NCBI RefSeq assembly: GCF_000718785.1
Contig: NZ_JOCA01000001.1
Span: 372,001 to 436,000, forward strand
DNA length: 64,000 bases
Direction: 5' to 3'
Source: Streptomyces sp. NRRL WC-3626
GTDB taxonomy: Bacteria; Actinomycetota; Actinomycetes; Streptomycetales; Streptomycetaceae
Shown: positions 9,677 through 18,491 of the stretch, one piece after another
How positions within the stretch are numbered: position 1 is the stretch's first letter
Layout of the letters: the number at the start of each line of letters is the position of its first letter
Translations under genes and position numbers: made by a program
Notes under the pieces: generated by a model
Told to the model about the DNA's origin: nothing
What the model saw: the letters and a program-made list of their open reading frames with translations, nothing else
The model's database searches: none

Positions 9677-10608
9677 CCGCACGAGCGGGGGGCGCCCCGG
9701 TTCCCGCCGCGCCGCACCAACTGCTGCCGGGCTACCCCGCACCCCGGCACTGGCGCCGGGTGCCGGTCACCGGGCAGCACTACGTCGATCTCGGCTCCGG
9801 GCGGCCGGTGCTGTTCCTGCACGGCAACCCGTCGTGGAGCTATGCCTGGCGGGGACTGCTGCGCCAACTCGCCCCGCACGCCCGCTGCGTGGCCCCCGAC
9901 CTGCCCGGGTTCGGAATGTCCCGGCAACTGCGGCCGGCGGACGGGGTGCCCGACCCGTACGAGGCACAACTGGAGGGCCTGGACAGCCTGTACCGCCACC
10001 TGGTGCGGGACGGGGGGCTGCCCGAGCGGGGCTGGACGTTCGTGCTGCACGACTGGGGCGGCCCGCTCGGTACCGCCTGGGCGCTGCGCAATCCGGGGGT
10101 CGTGGCCGCGATGGTCGTCTGCAACACGGTGGCGTTCCCGTTCCCGGACGGTTTCCGGCTTCCGTTCTTCCTGCGCTGGATCCGCGACCACCGGCCGGTC
10201 GCCGAACTCGTCCACGTCACCAACGCGTTCGCCCGTATCGCCGTACGGAAAGGGGTGCACCGCCCGCTCCTTGCGGCCGAGCGGCGGGCCTTCCTGCGGC
10301 CGTACGCCCGCCGTGCGGAACGCCGGGCGGTCACCGACGCCGTACGGGCGATCCCCCGCGGGCCCGCGGACCCCTCGTGGCGGCTGCTCGAACCCGCCGG
10401 GGCCGGGAGCGGCCTGGCGGACCTGCCCCTGCTCGTCGGCTGGGGCATGCGCGATCCCGTCTTCACTCCGGCCCTGGCGGCGGAGTGGGAGCGCCGGTAT
10501 CCGCACGCCGCCGTCCACCGCTTCCCCGACGCCGGGCACTTCGTGATGGAGGACGCCACGGCCGAACTGGGCGACCTCATCCGCGACTTCCTCCAGGGGA
10601 CCCCATGA
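9673..10608 (+). CDS. oleB: OleB-like alpha/beta hydrolase (beta-lactone decarboxylase / haloalkane dehalogenase family)
   Basis: 311 residues, alpha/beta-hydrolase fold of the haloalkane dehalogenase branch. It has the oxyanion-hole motif LFLHGNPSWSYAWR, the nucleophile elbow VLHDWGGPLG with Asp127 as nucleophile, a likely acid Asp261 in GMRDPVF, and His289 in DAGHFV (numbering from GTG 9673). In the olefin pathway OleB removes CO2 from the beta-lactone made by OleC to yield a cis-alkene. An intact triad therefore favours an alkene end product over a stable lactone. Its start overlaps the oleA stop (GTGA); an adjacent GTG at 9670 is also possible. The stop overlaps the oleC ATG (ATGA). The enzyme class alone could be a dehalogenase; the call rests on gene order. 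Confidence 0.83.
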   Translation: MTARAGGAPVPAAPHQLLPGYPAPRHWRRVPVTGQHYVDLGSGRPVLFLHGNPSWSYAWRGLLRQLAPHARCVAPDLPGFGMSRQLRPADGVPDPYEAQLEGLDSLYRHLVRDGGLPERGWTFVLHDWGGPLGTAWALRNPGVVAAMVVCNTVAFPFPDGFRLPFFLRWIRDHRPVAELVHVTNAFARIAVRKGVHRPLLAAERRAFLRPYARRAERRAVTDAVRAIPRGPADPSWRLLEPAGAGSGLADLPLLVGWGMRDPVFTPALAAEWERRYPHAAVHRFPDAGHFVMEDATAELGDLIRDFLQGTP

Positions 10609-12182
10609 GCACGAGCCTTCCGGGCCTCGCCGCACGCCTGGCCGGGCGGCCCGGCGCCGTCGCCCTCGTCGAAAGCCGCAAGGGGCTCTCCCGGGCGACC
10701 CGGCGCGGGGAGCTGCTGGGGCACTGCCATCACATCGCGCGGGCCCTGCACGACGCCGGGGTCCGGCCCGGTCACAAGGCCGTCGTGATGACCCGCGACG
10801 CCCACGACCTCACCGCCGTCTGCTACGCGCTGGGTCTCCTCGGCGCCGTACCCGTGCTGATCGAACCGCGCGCCGAGGTGGGCCGCTGCCTCCAGGACGT
10901 CGCCCCGGACGTGTTCATCGGGGAGCCGCCGGCCCAGTGGGGACGCCGGGCGCTGGGATGGGGGCGCCCGCATGTGCGGATCACCCTGGTCACCGGGGAC
11001 TCGCCCCTCCCGGCGGGGCGGCGGCTGACCACACGGACGCCCGCCGACGGCATCCCGCTCCCCCGCTCCGGCGGGCCCGACGGTGACGGGCCGGCGCTCA
11101 TCGCCTTCACGTCCGGCTCCACGGGACGGCCCAAGGGCGCCGAGTACCGCCACTCCACCCTGGCCGGTCAGCTCGACGCGCTGACGACGCTGATGGACCC
11201 GGGGCCCGACGACGTACTCCTCGCCGGGTTCCTGCCGGTGGCGCTGCTCGGTCCGCTGCTGGGCCTGACCACCCTCGCCCCGGCGGTGAACCACCTCGCC
11301 CCGGCCCGCACCCCGCCGGAGGAACTCGTCGGACCGCTGCTGGAGCACCGGGCGAGCATCGTCCTGGCCTCCCCGGCCGTCCTCACCCTGATCGCCCGGC
11401 ACTGCGCCCGGCACGGCATCACCCTGCCCTCGGTCCGGCAGATCCTGTCCTTCGGCGCCCCGCTGCGCACCGCGCTCGCCGCCGCCCTGCGCGGGGCCGT
11501 ACCGCAGGACGCCGAACTCCTCAGCGTGTACGGCGCCACCGAGTGCCTGCCCGTCTCCGCGATCGGCGACCACGAACTGCGGGCCTCGCGCGCCGCGCCG
11601 CCCGCCGGACACGCGGGCACCTGCCTGGGCCGGCCGCTGCCCGGTGTCCGCGCCCGCGTCCTGGACGCCGACGCCACCGGCCTCGGGGAGATCGCCGTCA
11701 GCGGAGCCACCGTCAGCCCCGCCTACCACGCGCGCCCGGACGCCGACGCCGTCACCAAGAGCGACACCGACGACGGTGTGCTGCACCGCACCGGCGACCT
11801 GGGCCGGCTGGACGACGAGGGCCGGCTGTGGTTCCTCGGCCGCCGGGCCCACCTGGTCACGGGCACCGGGTTCGGCCTCACCACCGAGGACATCGAGGCC
11901 ACGGCGGACACCGCGCGCGGGGTCCGCCGTACCGCCCTGGTCGGGGTCGGTCCGGCCCTGTGCCAACTGCCCGTGCTGTGCGTGGAACCCCTCCCGGGTA
12001 CGTCCCGCGCCGCCGTCCTGGCAGCCGTGCGGGCCGTGCTGAAGGACCATCCGGAGGGACATCGTGTCGGCGCCCTGCTGATCCGCCGCGGCTTCCCCAC
12101 CGACCCCCGGCACAACTCCAAGATCGACCGGCTGCGACTGGCCGGCTGGGCCGCCGGAAGGCTCCGCGGGAGGGGACGATGA
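10605..12182 (+). CDS. oleC: OleC-like beta-lactone synthetase (ANL superfamily adenylating enzyme)
   Basis: 525-residue ANL-family enzyme. Motifs: P-loop FTSGSTGRPKG at 168-178; SVYGATECLPVS, where the YGATE-LPV form is characteristic of OleC; HRTGDLGRLDDEGRLWFLGR (hinge region); and a C-terminal PRHNSKIDRLRL holding the probable catalytic Lys506, matching the RHN-K-I motif of OleC. Characterised OleC proteins turn a 2-alkyl-3-hydroxy acid into a cis-beta-lactone with ATP. LstC (lipstatin) and NltC (nocardiolactone) are relatives. The ATG overlaps the oleB stop and the stop overlaps the oleD start (both ATGA), so these genes are translationally coupled. A generic acyl-CoA ligase is the main alternative, but the motif variants argue against it. 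Confidence 0.87.
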   Translation: MSTSLPGLAARLAGRPGAVALVESRKGLSRATRRGELLGHCHHIARALHDAGVRPGHKAVVMTRDAHDLTAVCYALGLLGAVPVLIEPRAEVGRCLQDVAPDVFIGEPPAQWGRRALGWGRPHVRITLVTGDSPLPAGRRLTTRTPADGIPLPRSGGPDGDGPALIAFTSGSTGRPKGAEYRHSTLAGQLDALTTLMDPGPDDVLLAGFLPVALLGPLLGLTTLAPAVNHLAPARTPPEELVGPLLEHRASIVLASPAVLTLIARHCARHGITLPSVRQILSFGAPLRTALAAALRGAVPQDAELLSVYGATECLPVSAIGDHELRASRAAPPAGHAGTCLGRPLPGVRARVLDADATGLGEIAVSGATVSPAYHARPDADAVTKSDTDDGVLHRTGDLGRLDDEGRLWFLGRRAHLVTGTGFGLTTEDIEATADTARGVRRTALVGVGPALCQLPVLCVEPLPGTSRAAVLAAVRAVLKDHPEGHRVGALLIRRGFPTDPRHNSKIDRLRLAGWAAGRLRGRGR

Positions 12183-13213
12183 GGGTCCTGGTCACCGGCG
12201 GGAGCGGATTCCTCGGCCGGGAGATCTGCCGGCAGCTGACCGCGCGCGGCGACGTCGTCTCCTCCCTGGGCCGTCGCCCGAGCGCGGCGCTGGAACACCT
12301 GGGCGTCCACCAGCACCTGGGCGATCTCGCCGACGAGGCCGCTGTCGCCCGCGCGGTCGCCGGGTGCGACGCGGTGGTGCACAACGCCGCGCTCGCCGGT
12401 GTCAGCGGCCCGCCGAGGCCCTACTGGGCCACCAACGTCGTCGGCACCCGCCATGTGATCGGGCAGTGCCGCGCCCACCGGGTGCGCACCCTCCTGCACA
12501 CCTCGACCGCCAGCGTCGCCTTCCGGCCCGGCGGCCTGGAGGGCGTCGACGAGAGCCTGCCCGTCACGCCCTGCCACCTGCCCGCCTACCCCGCCACCAA
12601 GGCCCGCGCCGAGGCCCTGGTGCTGGCCGCCCACGGCCCGGAGCTGGCCACCGTGTCGCTGCGCCCGCACATCATCTGGGGGCCGGGCGACCCCCACTTC
12701 GCCCCCGCCCTCGTACGCGCCGTGCGGGCCGGGCTGCTGCCGATGCCCGGCGACGGCGGCAACCTCGTCGACACCACCCACGTCCGCACCGCCGCCCACG
12801 CCCATCTGCTCGCCCTGGACAGTCTGCGGCGGTCACCGCGGACGGCGGGCGGCCGCGCCTACTTCATCGCCCAGGACGACCCGCGTCCGCTGCGCGAGCT
12901 CACCCGGCACTTCCTGCGGGCCGCCGGCGTCGACGCCCGCTGGTGCGCCGTACCGCCCCGGCTCGCCACCGCCGGGGCCGCCGCCGCCGAGGCGCTGCTG
13001 CGCGCGGCCCGCAGCACCCGCACCCACGCCCTGAGCCGCTTCCTGGTCGCGGAACTGCTCCACCCGCACCACTTCGACCTCACCGCCGCACGCCGCGACC
13101 TCGGCTTCGAGCCGCCGGTCGGATTCGACGCCGGCATCGCGGAGCTCACCCGATCGAACGACAGCGAGGACCCACCGTGCCGGACAGCTACGACACCCTC
13201 CGCTCCATCCTGA
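12179..13213 (+). CDS. oleD: OleD-like NAD(P)-dependent 3-keto acid reductase (extended SDR, 3-beta-HSD family)
   Basis: 344 residues. It has an N-terminal nucleotide-binding GGSGFLG, the active-site Ser in TSTASVAF, and Tyr137-x3-Lys141 in AYPATKARAE, i.e. an intact extended-SDR triad of the NSDHL/3-beta-HSD type. OleD reduces the 2-alkyl-3-keto acid from OleA to the 2-alkyl-3-hydroxy acid used by OleC; LstD does the same in lipstatin. The ATG overlaps the oleC TGA by four bases. The last 37 bases overlap the next gene (ACP) in another frame, which is unusual and suggests tight coupling. The C-terminal tail after about residue 330 (EDPPCRTATTPSAPS) is low-complexity and lies in the overlap. 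Confidence 0.87.
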   Translation: MRVLVTGGSGFLGREICRQLTARGDVVSSLGRRPSAALEHLGVHQHLGDLADEAAVARAVAGCDAVVHNAALAGVSGPPRPYWATNVVGTRHVIGQCRAHRVRTLLHTSTASVAFRPGGLEGVDESLPVTPCHLPAYPATKARAEALVLAAHGPELATVSLRPHIIWGPGDPHFAPALVRAVRAGLLPMPGDGGNLVDTTHVRTAAHAHLLALDSLRRSPRTAGGRAYFIAQDDPRPLRELTRHFLRAAGVDARWCAVPPRLATAGAAAAEALLRAARSTRTHALSRFLVAELLHPHHFDLTAARRDLGFEPPVGFDAGIAELTRSNDSEDPPCRTATTPSAPS

Positions 13214-13416
13214 CCGGCTCCTTCCGCGTCCCCGAGGACGAGATCCGGCCCGAGCTCACCCTGGAACAACTCGACCTGGACTCCCTGGCCCTGACGGAAC
13301 TGGTGCTCGTCCTGCACGAACGCCTCGGGGTCAGGATCGACGGCGAGTCCGTCTCCCGCACCGCGACCGTCGGCCAGGTCGCCGGCCACCTCGACGCACT
13401 GCGCGCGAGCGCGTGA
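13177..13416 (+). CDS. Stand-alone acyl carrier protein
   Basis: 79-residue discrete ACP with the phosphopantetheine site Ser36 in LDLDSLALTEL and a typical four-helix pattern (residues 4-12, 36-48, 55-60, 67-77). It starts at GTG 13177, 37 bases inside the oleD gene, preceded by GCGAGGA. Its stop overlaps the start of the next ketosynthase (GTGA). Classical olefin operons act on acyl-CoA and carry no ACP, so a dedicated carrier suggests that at least one acyl partner here is carrier-bound. It could carry a chain between the FabF-like KS and OleA or the PKS. It may also be a branch primer; the partner is not determined. Confidence 0.9.
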   Translation: MPDSYDTLRSILTGSFRVPEDEIRPELTLEQLDLDSLALTELVLVLHERLGVRIDGESVSRTATVGQVAGHLDALRASA

Positions 13417-14639
13417 CCGGGCCCGTCGCCGTCACCGGAGTCGGCCTGCTCACCCCCGGCGGGGAGGACGCCGACGCCACCTGGGAGACGGTCCGCCTCG
13501 GCGCCCGCACCGCGGCCGCCCACGATCCGGCGCTGGCCGGCCTGCCCGTCGACTTCTCCTGCCATGTGCCGCTGTCCCGCGACGAACTGGACCGGCGCGT
13601 CGGACGTGCCGCCTGGCGCATGTCACGCAACGCCGTGCTGGCCGTGCTGGCCGCCCGCGAGGCGGTACGGGACGCCGGGCTCGACCCCCGCACCTGGGAC
13701 GGGGACCGCGTCGCCGTCGTCATCGGCTGCGGGCTGGGCGCGGACGAGGTGCGCGAGGAACAGGGCGGACGGCTGGAGGAGCGGGGCGCCGGCCTGGTCT
13801 CCGCGCTCACCGTCCCCCAGATGATCCCGAACATGGCGGCCGGTGAGGTCTCCATCGACCTCGGGGCCCGGGGCCCCGGCCTCGCCTGCGCGACCGCGTG
13901 CGCCTCCGGCGCCACCGCCGTGGCCGTCGCCCGTGATCTGCTCGCCGCCGGACGGTGCGACATCGCCGTGGCCGGGGCCACCGAAGCCGCCGTCACCCGG
14001 CTGACGACCGCGGGCTTCTGGCGCGCGGGCGTCCTGTCCCGGCGCGTCGACGCGCCCGCCGCCGCGTCCCGGCCGTTCGCTCCCGACCGGGACGGCTTCG
14101 TCATGGCGGAGGGCGCCGGGATGCTCGTACTGGAGCGGCGGGCGGACGCGTTCGCCCGCGGTGCGCGTGCCCGTGCGCTGCTGGTGGGCTGCGGCAGCAC
14201 CTCGGACGCGTACCACCCCACCGCGCCCGCCCCGGACGGCCGGGGCGCGGAGGCGGCCCTGCGGTCCGCGCTGGCGGACGCGGGCCTGTCGCCTCACGAC
14301 GTCGACCACGTCAACGCCCACGGCACCTCCACCCGGGCCAACGACGCCGGGGAGGCGGCCCTGATCGCCCGGGTGCTTCCGCACCGGCCCAGCGTGACCG
14401 CGCCCAAGGGCGTGCTCGGCCACGGGCTCGGCGCGGCGGGCGCCGTCGAGGCGGCGCTGACCGTGCTCACCCTGCAGCACGGCACGGTGCCGCCGGTCGC
14501 GAACCTGGACGCCGAGGCGCCCGGGTCCGGCATCGACTGCGTCACCGAGGAGCCGCGCCGGCAGGACGTCCGGGTCGCCGTGAGCCACTCCTTCGGCTTC
14601 GGCGGGCACAATGTCGTCCTCGCCCTGGCGAGGGCCTGA
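13413..14639 (+). CDS. FabF-type beta-ketoacyl-ACP synthase (KAS II)
   Basis: 408-residue condensing enzyme with a complete Cys-His-His triad: Cys163 in TACASGATA, His303 in NAHGTSTRAND and His337 in LGHGLGAAGA, plus the family Lys332. The C-terminal HSFGFGGHN motif is present. It belongs to the KAS II/type II PKS KS-alpha family; no chain-length-factor partner or AT gene is adjacent. It is coupled to the ACP gene (GTGA), so the pair probably makes or extends an acyl-ACP. It is the last gene of the ole-like operon and converges with the permease gene nine bases beyond. It may supply a beta-keto or extended starter for OleA or the PKS (inference). Confidence 0.9.
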   Translation: MTGPVAVTGVGLLTPGGEDADATWETVRLGARTAAAHDPALAGLPVDFSCHVPLSRDELDRRVGRAAWRMSRNAVLAVLAAREAVRDAGLDPRTWDGDRVAVVIGCGLGADEVREEQGGRLEERGAGLVSALTVPQMIPNMAAGEVSIDLGARGPGLACATACASGATAVAVARDLLAAGRCDIAVAGATEAAVTRLTTAGFWRAGVLSRRVDAPAAASRPFAPDRDGFVMAEGAGMLVLERRADAFARGARARALLVGCGSTSDAYHPTAPAPDGRGAEAALRSALADAGLSPHDVDHVNAHGTSTRANDAGEAALIARVLPHRPSVTAPKGVLGHGLGAAGAVEAALTVLTLQHGTVPPVANLDAEAPGSGIDCVTEEPRRQDVRVAVSHSFGFGGHNVVLALARA

Positions 14640-14648
14640 GCGGCCGGC

Positions 14649-16172
14649 TCAGCGGGAGCCCGGGCCGCCGGACGATGCCGGCGGCGTCCCGGGTTCCGCC
14701 TCACCGCGGGCCAGCCGGCTGTGGGTGCGGCTGTAGAGGAAGTAGACGACGACACCGATCGCCATCCAGACGCCGAAGCGGATCCATGTCTCGGTGGGCA
14801 GGTTCAGCATCAGCCACAGCGACGCGGCGACCGACACGATCGGCAGCACCGGCACCCACGGGGTGCGGAACGCGCGGTGCAGGTCGGGCCGGGTCCGGCG
14901 CAGGATGATCACGCTGATCGCGACGATGACGAAGGCGAACAGGGTGCCGATGTTGACCAGCGCGGCCAGCTCGTTCAGCGGGGTGAAGCCGGCGACGATC
15001 GCGATGATGACACCGAGCAGGATCGTCGGCCGGTGCGGGGTCCGGAACCGGGGGTGGACCCGGGAGAAGAACCGGGGCAGCAGTCCGTCGCGGCTCATCG
15101 CGAAGAACACCCGGGTCTGCCCGAGCAGCAGGATCATGCATACGGTCGTCAGGCCGACGGCGGCTCCGAAGCTGATGAAGCCCGCGAACCACGGGTGTCC
15201 GGTGGCCTTGAAGGCGTCTGCCAGCGGGGCGTCCACGGACAGCTCGGTGTAGTGCTGCATACCGGTGACGACGATCGACACCAGCACGTACAGCACCGTG
15301 CAGATGAGCAGGGAGCCGAGGATGCCGCGGGGCATGTCGCGCTGCGGGTTCCTGGTCTCCTCGGCGGCCGTGGCGACGATGTCGAAGCCGATGAACGCGA
15401 AGAACACCACCGAGGCGGCGGTGAAGATGCCCATCACACCGAAGTTGGCCGGGGCCCAGCCGAACATCAGCTGGATGAGCGGCGCATCGAGACTGTCCCC
15501 GGCGGGGACCGGCTTGGAGTCCGGGATGAACGGGTCGTAGTTGTCGCCCGTGATGAAGAAGGCACCCGCGATGATCACCACGAGGACCACGGTCACCTTG
15601 ATGGCGACGACCACCGAGGTGACCCGGGCGGACAGCTTCATGCCGAGGACGAGGATGCCGGTGAGCACCAGCACCAGGGCGGCGGCGAGGATGTCGAACC
15701 CGAACACGTCGGAGCCCTCGCGGCTGCCGAGCGCGGCGGGCATCTGCCAGCCCGCGTTGTCCATGAGCGACTGGATGTAGCCCGACCAGCCGACGGCCAC
15801 CACCGCCGTGCCGAGCGCGAACTCCAGGACGAGGTCCCAGCCGATGATCCAGGCGGGCAGTTCGCCCAGGGAGGCGTACGAGAAGGTGTAGGCGGAGCCC
15901 GCCACCGGCACGGTGGAGGCGAACTCGGCGTAGCAGAGCGCGGCGAGCGCGCAGACGACACCGGCCACCACGAACGCCAGGGCCGTGGCCGGCCCGGCGT
16001 TGTCCTTGGCGACCGTGCCGGTGAGGACGAAGATGCCGGTGCCGATGATGACACCGACACCGAAGACGGTCAGATCCAGCGCGGAGAGGGACTTCTTGAG
16101 CGCATGCTCGGGTTCCTCGGTGTCGCGGATGGACTGTTCTACCTTCTTCGTCCGGAAGAGGGGGCTTGTCAC
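14649..16172 (-). CDS. Cationic amino acid permease (APC superfamily, CAT type)
   Basis: 507-residue membrane protein with about 12 predicted hydrophobic segments. It starts with a short cytoplasmic leader (RTKKVEQSIRDTEEPEHALKK), then the APC signature GVGVIIGTGIFVLTG in the first helix, and PVAGSAYTFSYASLGE in the third-helix region. Such CAT-family carriers import or exchange amino acids, often Arg/Lys/Orn or branched-chain types; the substrate cannot be read here. GTG 16172 is preferred because GGGAGG lies just upstream and the longer reading adds a basic non-homologous leader. It lies beside dxs, as in S. coelicolor SCO6013/SCO6014 (recalled, not searched), and no functional link is evident. 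Confidence 0.87.
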   Translation of the reverse strand: MTSPLFRTKKVEQSIRDTEEPEHALKKSLSALDLTVFGVGVIIGTGIFVLTGTVAKDNAGPATALAFVVAGVVCALAALCYAEFASTVPVAGSAYTFSYASLGELPAWIIGWDLVLEFALGTAVVAVGWSGYIQSLMDNAGWQMPAALGSREGSDVFGFDILAAALVLVLTGILVLGMKLSARVTSVVVAIKVTVVLVVIIAGAFFITGDNYDPFIPDSKPVPAGDSLDAPLIQLMFGWAPANFGVMGIFTAASVVFFAFIGFDIVATAAEETRNPQRDMPRGILGSLLICTVLYVLVSIVVTGMQHYTELSVDAPLADAFKATGHPWFAGFISFGAAVGLTTVCMILLLGQTRVFFAMSRDGLLPRFFSRVHPRFRTPHRPTILLGVIIAIVAGFTPLNELAALVNIGTLFAFVIVAISVIILRRTRPDLHRAFRTPWVPVLPIVSVAASLWLMLNLPTETWIRFGVWMAIGVVVYFLYSRTHSRLARGEAEPGTPPASSGGPGSR

Positions 16173-16320
16173 GGGAACCTCCCACGCTTGTCGTCCTCGA
16201 CATGATCGAGAGGGGGCGTACCTCGTATGCCCCGGCGCGGGCGCTTTCACGCGGATGGGCCGCGCGCGCCACTCTTCACGGTGGCGGGGGCGGCCCATCC
16301 GGGCGACGTGTGTCGCGAGG

Positions 16321-18252
16321 TCAGTCGCGGGCGGGTTCCACCGAGTCGACCGCCTCGGCGGCGGAGCGTCCGTAGCCGCCGTCGAGCTTCGCGACCAGAC
16401 CGGTGACCTGGCGGGCGATGTCGGGGGCGGTCAGCCCGATCTCGGCCATGACCTCGGCGCGGGAGGCGTGGTCGAGGAAGCGCGGCGGGATGCCGAAGTC
16501 GCGCAGCGGCACGTCCACGCCGGCGTCGCGCAGCGCCTGCGCGACGGTGGAGCCGACGCCGCCGACGCGCGAGTTGTCCTCGACGGTGACGACGACCCGG
16601 TGCTTCGCGGCGAGCGGGGCCATGGCCTCGTCGACGGGCTTGACCCAGCGCGGGTCGACGACGGTGGTGGAGATGCCCTGCCGGTCGAGCAGCGCGGCGA
16701 TCTCGAGGCACATCGGCGCGAGGGCGCCCACGGACACCAGCAGCACGTCCGGGGTGTCGGTGCCGGGTTCGCGCAGGACGTCCATGCCGCCGACGCGTCC
16801 CACGGCGGGTACGGCGGGGCCGACGGCGCCCTTGGAGAAGCGCACCACGGTGGGGGCGTCCTCGACGGCGACGGCCTCGCGGAGCTGGGCGCGGACCTGG
16901 TCGGCGTCGCGCGGGGCCGCGAGCCGCAGGCCGGGGACGACCTGAAGGATCGACATGTCCCACATGCCGTTGTGGGAGGCGCCGTCGGTGCCGGTGACAC
17001 CGGCCCGGTCGAGCACGAACGTCACACCGCACCGGTGCAGGGCCACGTCCATGAGCACCTGGTCGAAGGCGCGGTTGAGGAAGGTGGCGTACACGGCGAA
17101 GACGGGGTGCACCCCGGCGTGCGCGAGGCCGGCCGCGGAGACCGCGCCGTGCTGCTCGGCGATGCCGACGTCGTAGACCCGGTCGGGGAAGCGCTTGGCG
17201 AACTTGTCCAGGCCGACCGGCTGGAGCATGGCGGCGGTGATGGCCACGACGTCGTCGCGCTCCTCGCCGAGCTTCACCATCTCCTCGCCGAAGACGCTCG
17301 TCCAGTCGGCGCCGGAGCTGGCGATCGGCAGGCCCGTGTCGGGGTGGATCCTGCCGACGGCGTGGAAGCGGTCGGCCTCGTCCTGGAGGGCGGGCTGGTA
17401 GCCGCGGCCCTTCTCGGTGAGGCAGTGCACGATGACCGGGCCGCCGAACCGCTTGGCGCGGGTGAGGGCGGACTCCAGGGCCTCGATGTCGTGGCCGTCG
17501 ATCGGGCCGACGTACTTCAGACCGAGGTCCTCGAACATGCCCTGCGGGGCGATGAAGTCCTTGAGGCCCTTCTTGGCGCCGTGCAGGGTGTCGTAGAGGG
17601 CCTGGCCGACGACCGGGGTGCGCTCCAGGAGGTCCTTGGTGCGGGTCAGGAAGCGCTCGTAGCCGTCGGTGGTGCGCAGGGTCGCCAGATGGTTGGCGAG
17701 GCCGCCGATGGTGGGCGAGTAGGAGCGCTCGTTGTCGTTGACGACGATGACGAGCGGGCGGTCCTTGGCGTCGGCGATGTTGTTCAGCGCCTCCCAGGCC
17801 ATGCCGCCGGTGAGCGCGCCGTCGCCGATGACCGCGACGACGTGGCTGTCGCGCTTCTTGATCTGGTTGGCCTTGGCGATGCCGTCGGCCCAGCCGAGCA
17901 CCGTGGAGGCGTGGCTGTTCTCGATGACGTCGTGCTCGGACTCCCCCTGCGAGGGGTAGCCGGACAGGCCGCCCTTCATCTTCAGCTTGGAGAAGTCCTG
18001 CCGGCCGGTCAGCAGCTTGTGGACGTAGGACTGGTGGCCGGTGTCCCAGAGCACTTTGTCCGTGGGCGACTCGAAGACCCGGTGCAGGGCGAGGGTGAGC
18101 TCCACCACACCGAGGTTGGGGCCGAGGTGGCCGCCGGTCTTGGAGACCGCTTCGACGAGGAAGGTCCGGATCTCCCCGGCCAGCTGGTCGAGCTCCTCCA
18201 GGCTGAGCCGGTCCAGATCGCGCGGTCCCCTGATGCGGGTCAGCAGCGGCAC
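16321..18252 (-). CDS. dxs: 1-deoxy-D-xylulose-5-phosphate synthase
   Basis: 643 residues, the normal DXS length. It condenses pyruvate and glyceraldehyde-3-phosphate in a TPP-dependent reaction, the first step of the MEP isoprenoid pathway. Visible features: [12 protein letters not shown] near the N-terminus (active-site His), the TPP motif [17 protein letters not shown] near 145-162, the pyrimidine-domain [14 protein letters not shown], and a C-terminal transketolase domain with [10 protein letters not shown]. It starts at GTG 18252 with GGAGG upstream. Streptomycetes often have a second dxs elsewhere. In this window it is the only MEP gene; the crtE-like gene at 55 kb could use its product, but they are far apart. 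Confidence 0.97.
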   Translation of the reverse strand: MPLLTRIRGPRDLDRLSLEELDQLAGEIRTFLVEAVSKTGGHLGPNLGVVELTLALHRVFESPTDKVLWDTGHQSYVHKLLTGRQDFSKLKMKGGLSGYPSQGESEHDVIENSHASTVLGWADGIAKANQIKKRDSHVVAVIGDGALTGGMAWEALNNIADAKDRPLVIVVNDNERSYSPTIGGLANHLATLRTTDGYERFLTRTKDLLERTPVVGQALYDTLHGAKKGLKDFIAPQGMFEDLGLKYVGPIDGHDIEALESALTRAKRFGGPVIVHCLTEKGRGYQPALQDEADRFHAVGRIHPDTGLPIASSGADWTSVFGEEMVKLGEERDDVVAITAAMLQPVGLDKFAKRFPDRVYDVGIAEQHGAVSAAGLAHAGVHPVFAVYATFLNRAFDQVLMDVALHRCGVTFVLDRAGVTGTDGASHNGMWDMSILQVVPGLRLAAPRDADQVRAQLREAVAVEDAPTVVRFSKGAVGPAVPAVGRVGGMDVLREPGTDTPDVLLVSVGALAPMCLEIAALLDRQGISTTVVDPRWVKPVDEAMAPLAAKHRVVVTVEDNSRVGGVGSTVAQALRDAGVDVPLRDFGIPPRFLDHASRAEVMAEIGLTAPDIARQVTGLVAKLDGGYGRSAAEAVDSVEPARD

Positions 18253-18396
18253 CCGTGCCTCCTTGCAGTAGAGCTGATCGAGCTATTGCCGGGCGGGACG
18301 AGTCTAATGTTCCGTTGAACCGATCGACCCCCGGGCCATGCGTCGTACATCACCCGATCGGCAGTACCCACAATCCGTACGTTCTACGACACGACT

Positions 18397-18427
18397 GTTG
18401 CCCGGCGCCAGGAAGGCACCGGGCAAC
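18397..18427 (-). terminator. Stem-loop downstream of xylH
   Basis: Perfect nine-base inverted repeat GTTGCCCGG (18397-18405) and CCGGGCAAC (18419-18427) with a 13-base loop, 65 bases past the xylH stop on the minus strand. No U-tract, as usual for Streptomyces. It probably ends the xylFGH transcript before the dxs promoter. Confidence 0.65.
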
Positions 18428-18437
18428 AGCGACGTAC

Positions 18438-18470
18438 TTCAGGGGCGCGGGGAACTGCGCGACGAGCCAC
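18438..18470. repeat. Streptomyces-type GC-rich extragenic repeat
   Basis: The segment around GGGGCGCGGGGAACTGCGCG (18442-18461) is, from general familiarity with Streptomyces genomes, a short extragenic sequence found in many intergenic spacers. It lies between the xylH stop and its stem-loop. Only one copy occurs in this window, so its repetitive nature is not shown by this sequence itself. Confidence 0.5.
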
Positions 18471-18491
18471 AGCGCACCCGCGGATACAGCG

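Noticed and set aside
9673..10608. Reading the alpha/beta hydrolase as a true haloalkane dehalogenase
   Set aside because: The Asp nucleophile is shared by both families, but coupling between OleA and OleC homologues makes OleB the better call.
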